12,925 bases of DNA from DATDVD01 sp035290065 (GTDB taxonomy: Bacteria; Pseudomonadota; Gammaproteobacteria; Coxiellales; Coxiellaceae), in contig DATDVD010000129.1 of the NCBI GenBank assembly GCA_035290065.1, positions 1 through 12,925 on the forward strand, in the 5' to 3' direction. Below are positions 12,306 to 12,925 of this stretch, in pieces (within the stretch, counting starts at the first letter, position 1; each line of letters starts with the position of its first letter). The notes under the pieces are model-generated. The model was not told the DNA's origin and made no database searches. It worked only from the letters and a program-made list of their open reading frames with translations. The translations under genes and the position numbers were made by a program.

Positions 12306-12925
12306 ATGAACGCTGATCACTTACCTCGCTTTAGTCAAATCCATCCGGATACCCTGGTGGAAGAATTAACCGCCCTATTAAATCACAATCGCAGCGCTTT
12401 AAATGCCTTATTGGAGCAATCAGGGCCTTACACCTGGGATAATTTAATGGCTTCGCTGGAAGAGTTAGACGATAAATTAAATCAATTTTGGTCGCCCGTG
12501 GGTCACTTAAATTCAGTAAAAAATTCAGAAGCCTTACGGAAAGTTTATAACGAGTGTTTGCCCTTATTGTCGGATTATTCTACCGAGATTTCTCACAATA
12601 AAAAACTATTTGAAGCTATTCAATCCATTCACGACAATGCTGATTTTCATTGTTTGACTATGGCTCAACAAAAGGTGATTGAAAATAATTTACGCGATTT
12701 TAAATTATCAGGCGTAGCTTTGTCTGCAGACGACAAAAAGAAATTCTCGGAATTGGTGAAACGCTTATCGAATTTAACCACCAAATTCGAAGAAAATGTA
12801 TTAGATGCTACCCATGGCTGGCAGTATCACGTCAAAGAAGAATCGGTATTATGCGGATTACCCGATCATGCCATTGCTATGGCTAAACAAAAAGCCGAAG
12901 AAGACCAGAAAACAGGCTGGTTATT
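12306..12925 (+). CDS. prlC: Oligopeptidase A, N-terminal part (runs off right edge)
   Basis: Cytoplasmic zinc metallopeptidase of family M3 that degrades short peptides, including cleaved signal peptides. Only the first 206 codons are present, so the HExxH zinc site is beyond the window. The N-terminal helical region matches PrlC closely: PRFSQIHPDTL, FWSPVGHLNSVKNSEALRKV, LPLLSDYST and later NLRDFKLSGVAL and LSNLTTKFEENVLDAT. AAGGA lies six bases before ATG 12306 and a TATAAT 23 bases before it. Divergent from yrdA with 69 bases between. Identification is firm from these conserved stretches. Confidence 0.94.
   Translation, partial: MNADHLPRFSQIHPDTLVEELTALLNHNRSALNALLEQSGPYTWDNLMASLEELDDKLNQFWSPVGHLNSVKNSEALRKVYNECLPLLSDYSTEISHNKKLFEAIQSIHDNADFHCLTMAQQKVIENNLRDFKLSGVALSADDKKKFSELVKRLSNLTTKFEENVLDATHGWQYHVKEESVLCGLPDHAIAMAKQKAEEDQKTGWL

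Noticed and set aside
1..12925. Mobile element, phage, CRISPR, toxin-antitoxin or defence system
   Set aside because: No transposase, integrase, direct-repeat array, flanking duplications or characteristic domains were seen; gene content is conserved housekeeping.

Overview
The window looks like an ordinary chromosomal stretch of a moderately AT-rich gammaproteobacterium. The order divergent PBP1A / pilM-like genes, then a secretin, aroK, aroB and a DamX-like gene matches the mrcA-hofMNOPQ-aroK-aroB-damX block of Escherichia coli and the ponA-pilMNOPQ-aroK-aroB block of Pseudomonas. The reduced pilus genes and base composition would suit the Legionellales/Coxiellaceae side of the class, but that placement is inference. 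There are no transposases, phage genes, tRNAs, rRNAs or CRISPR arrays.

Layout. Bases 1-1472 (minus) hold the N-terminal 490 codons of PBP1A, starting at a TTG. Divergent from it, 1570-3741 carries three overlapping genes: a HofM/PilM-like protein, a one-helix HofN/PilN-like protein, and a very short secretin. An uncharacterised lipoprotein follows (3797-4462), then aroK, aroB and an AAA-ATPase/SPOR DamX-like protein (to 7699). The plus-strand genes in this block overlap or lie within about 55 bp, so they probably form one transcription unit. folB (7766-8110) and a Trp-rich four-helix membrane protein (8304-8747) are on the minus strand, separated by an AT-rich gap with several symmetric elements. 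A plus-strand unit then has a six-helix membrane protein, dacB (PBP4) and aroE (8936-11720). yrdA (gamma carbonic anhydrase fold) is convergent with aroE and overlaps its 3' end. Divergent from yrdA, prlC (oligopeptidase A) runs off the right edge.

How the genes fit together. One theme is the cell wall and division: PBP1A polymerises and cross-links peptidoglycan, PBP4 (DacB) trims or cuts cross-links, and the SPOR domain of the DamX-like protein should bind denuded glycan at the septum. A second theme is chorismate and folate supply: AroB makes 3-dehydroquinate, AroE makes shikimate, AroK phosphorylates shikimate, and FolB acts in pterin synthesis. The third is a stripped-down type IV pilus/competence module without recognisable PilO or PilP genes.

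I found no clearly new system. The best leads are the minimal HofM-HofN-secretin module with its adjacent lipoprotein, the two uncharacterised membrane proteins, and a divergent AroE lacking part of a usually conserved cofactor-side motif.
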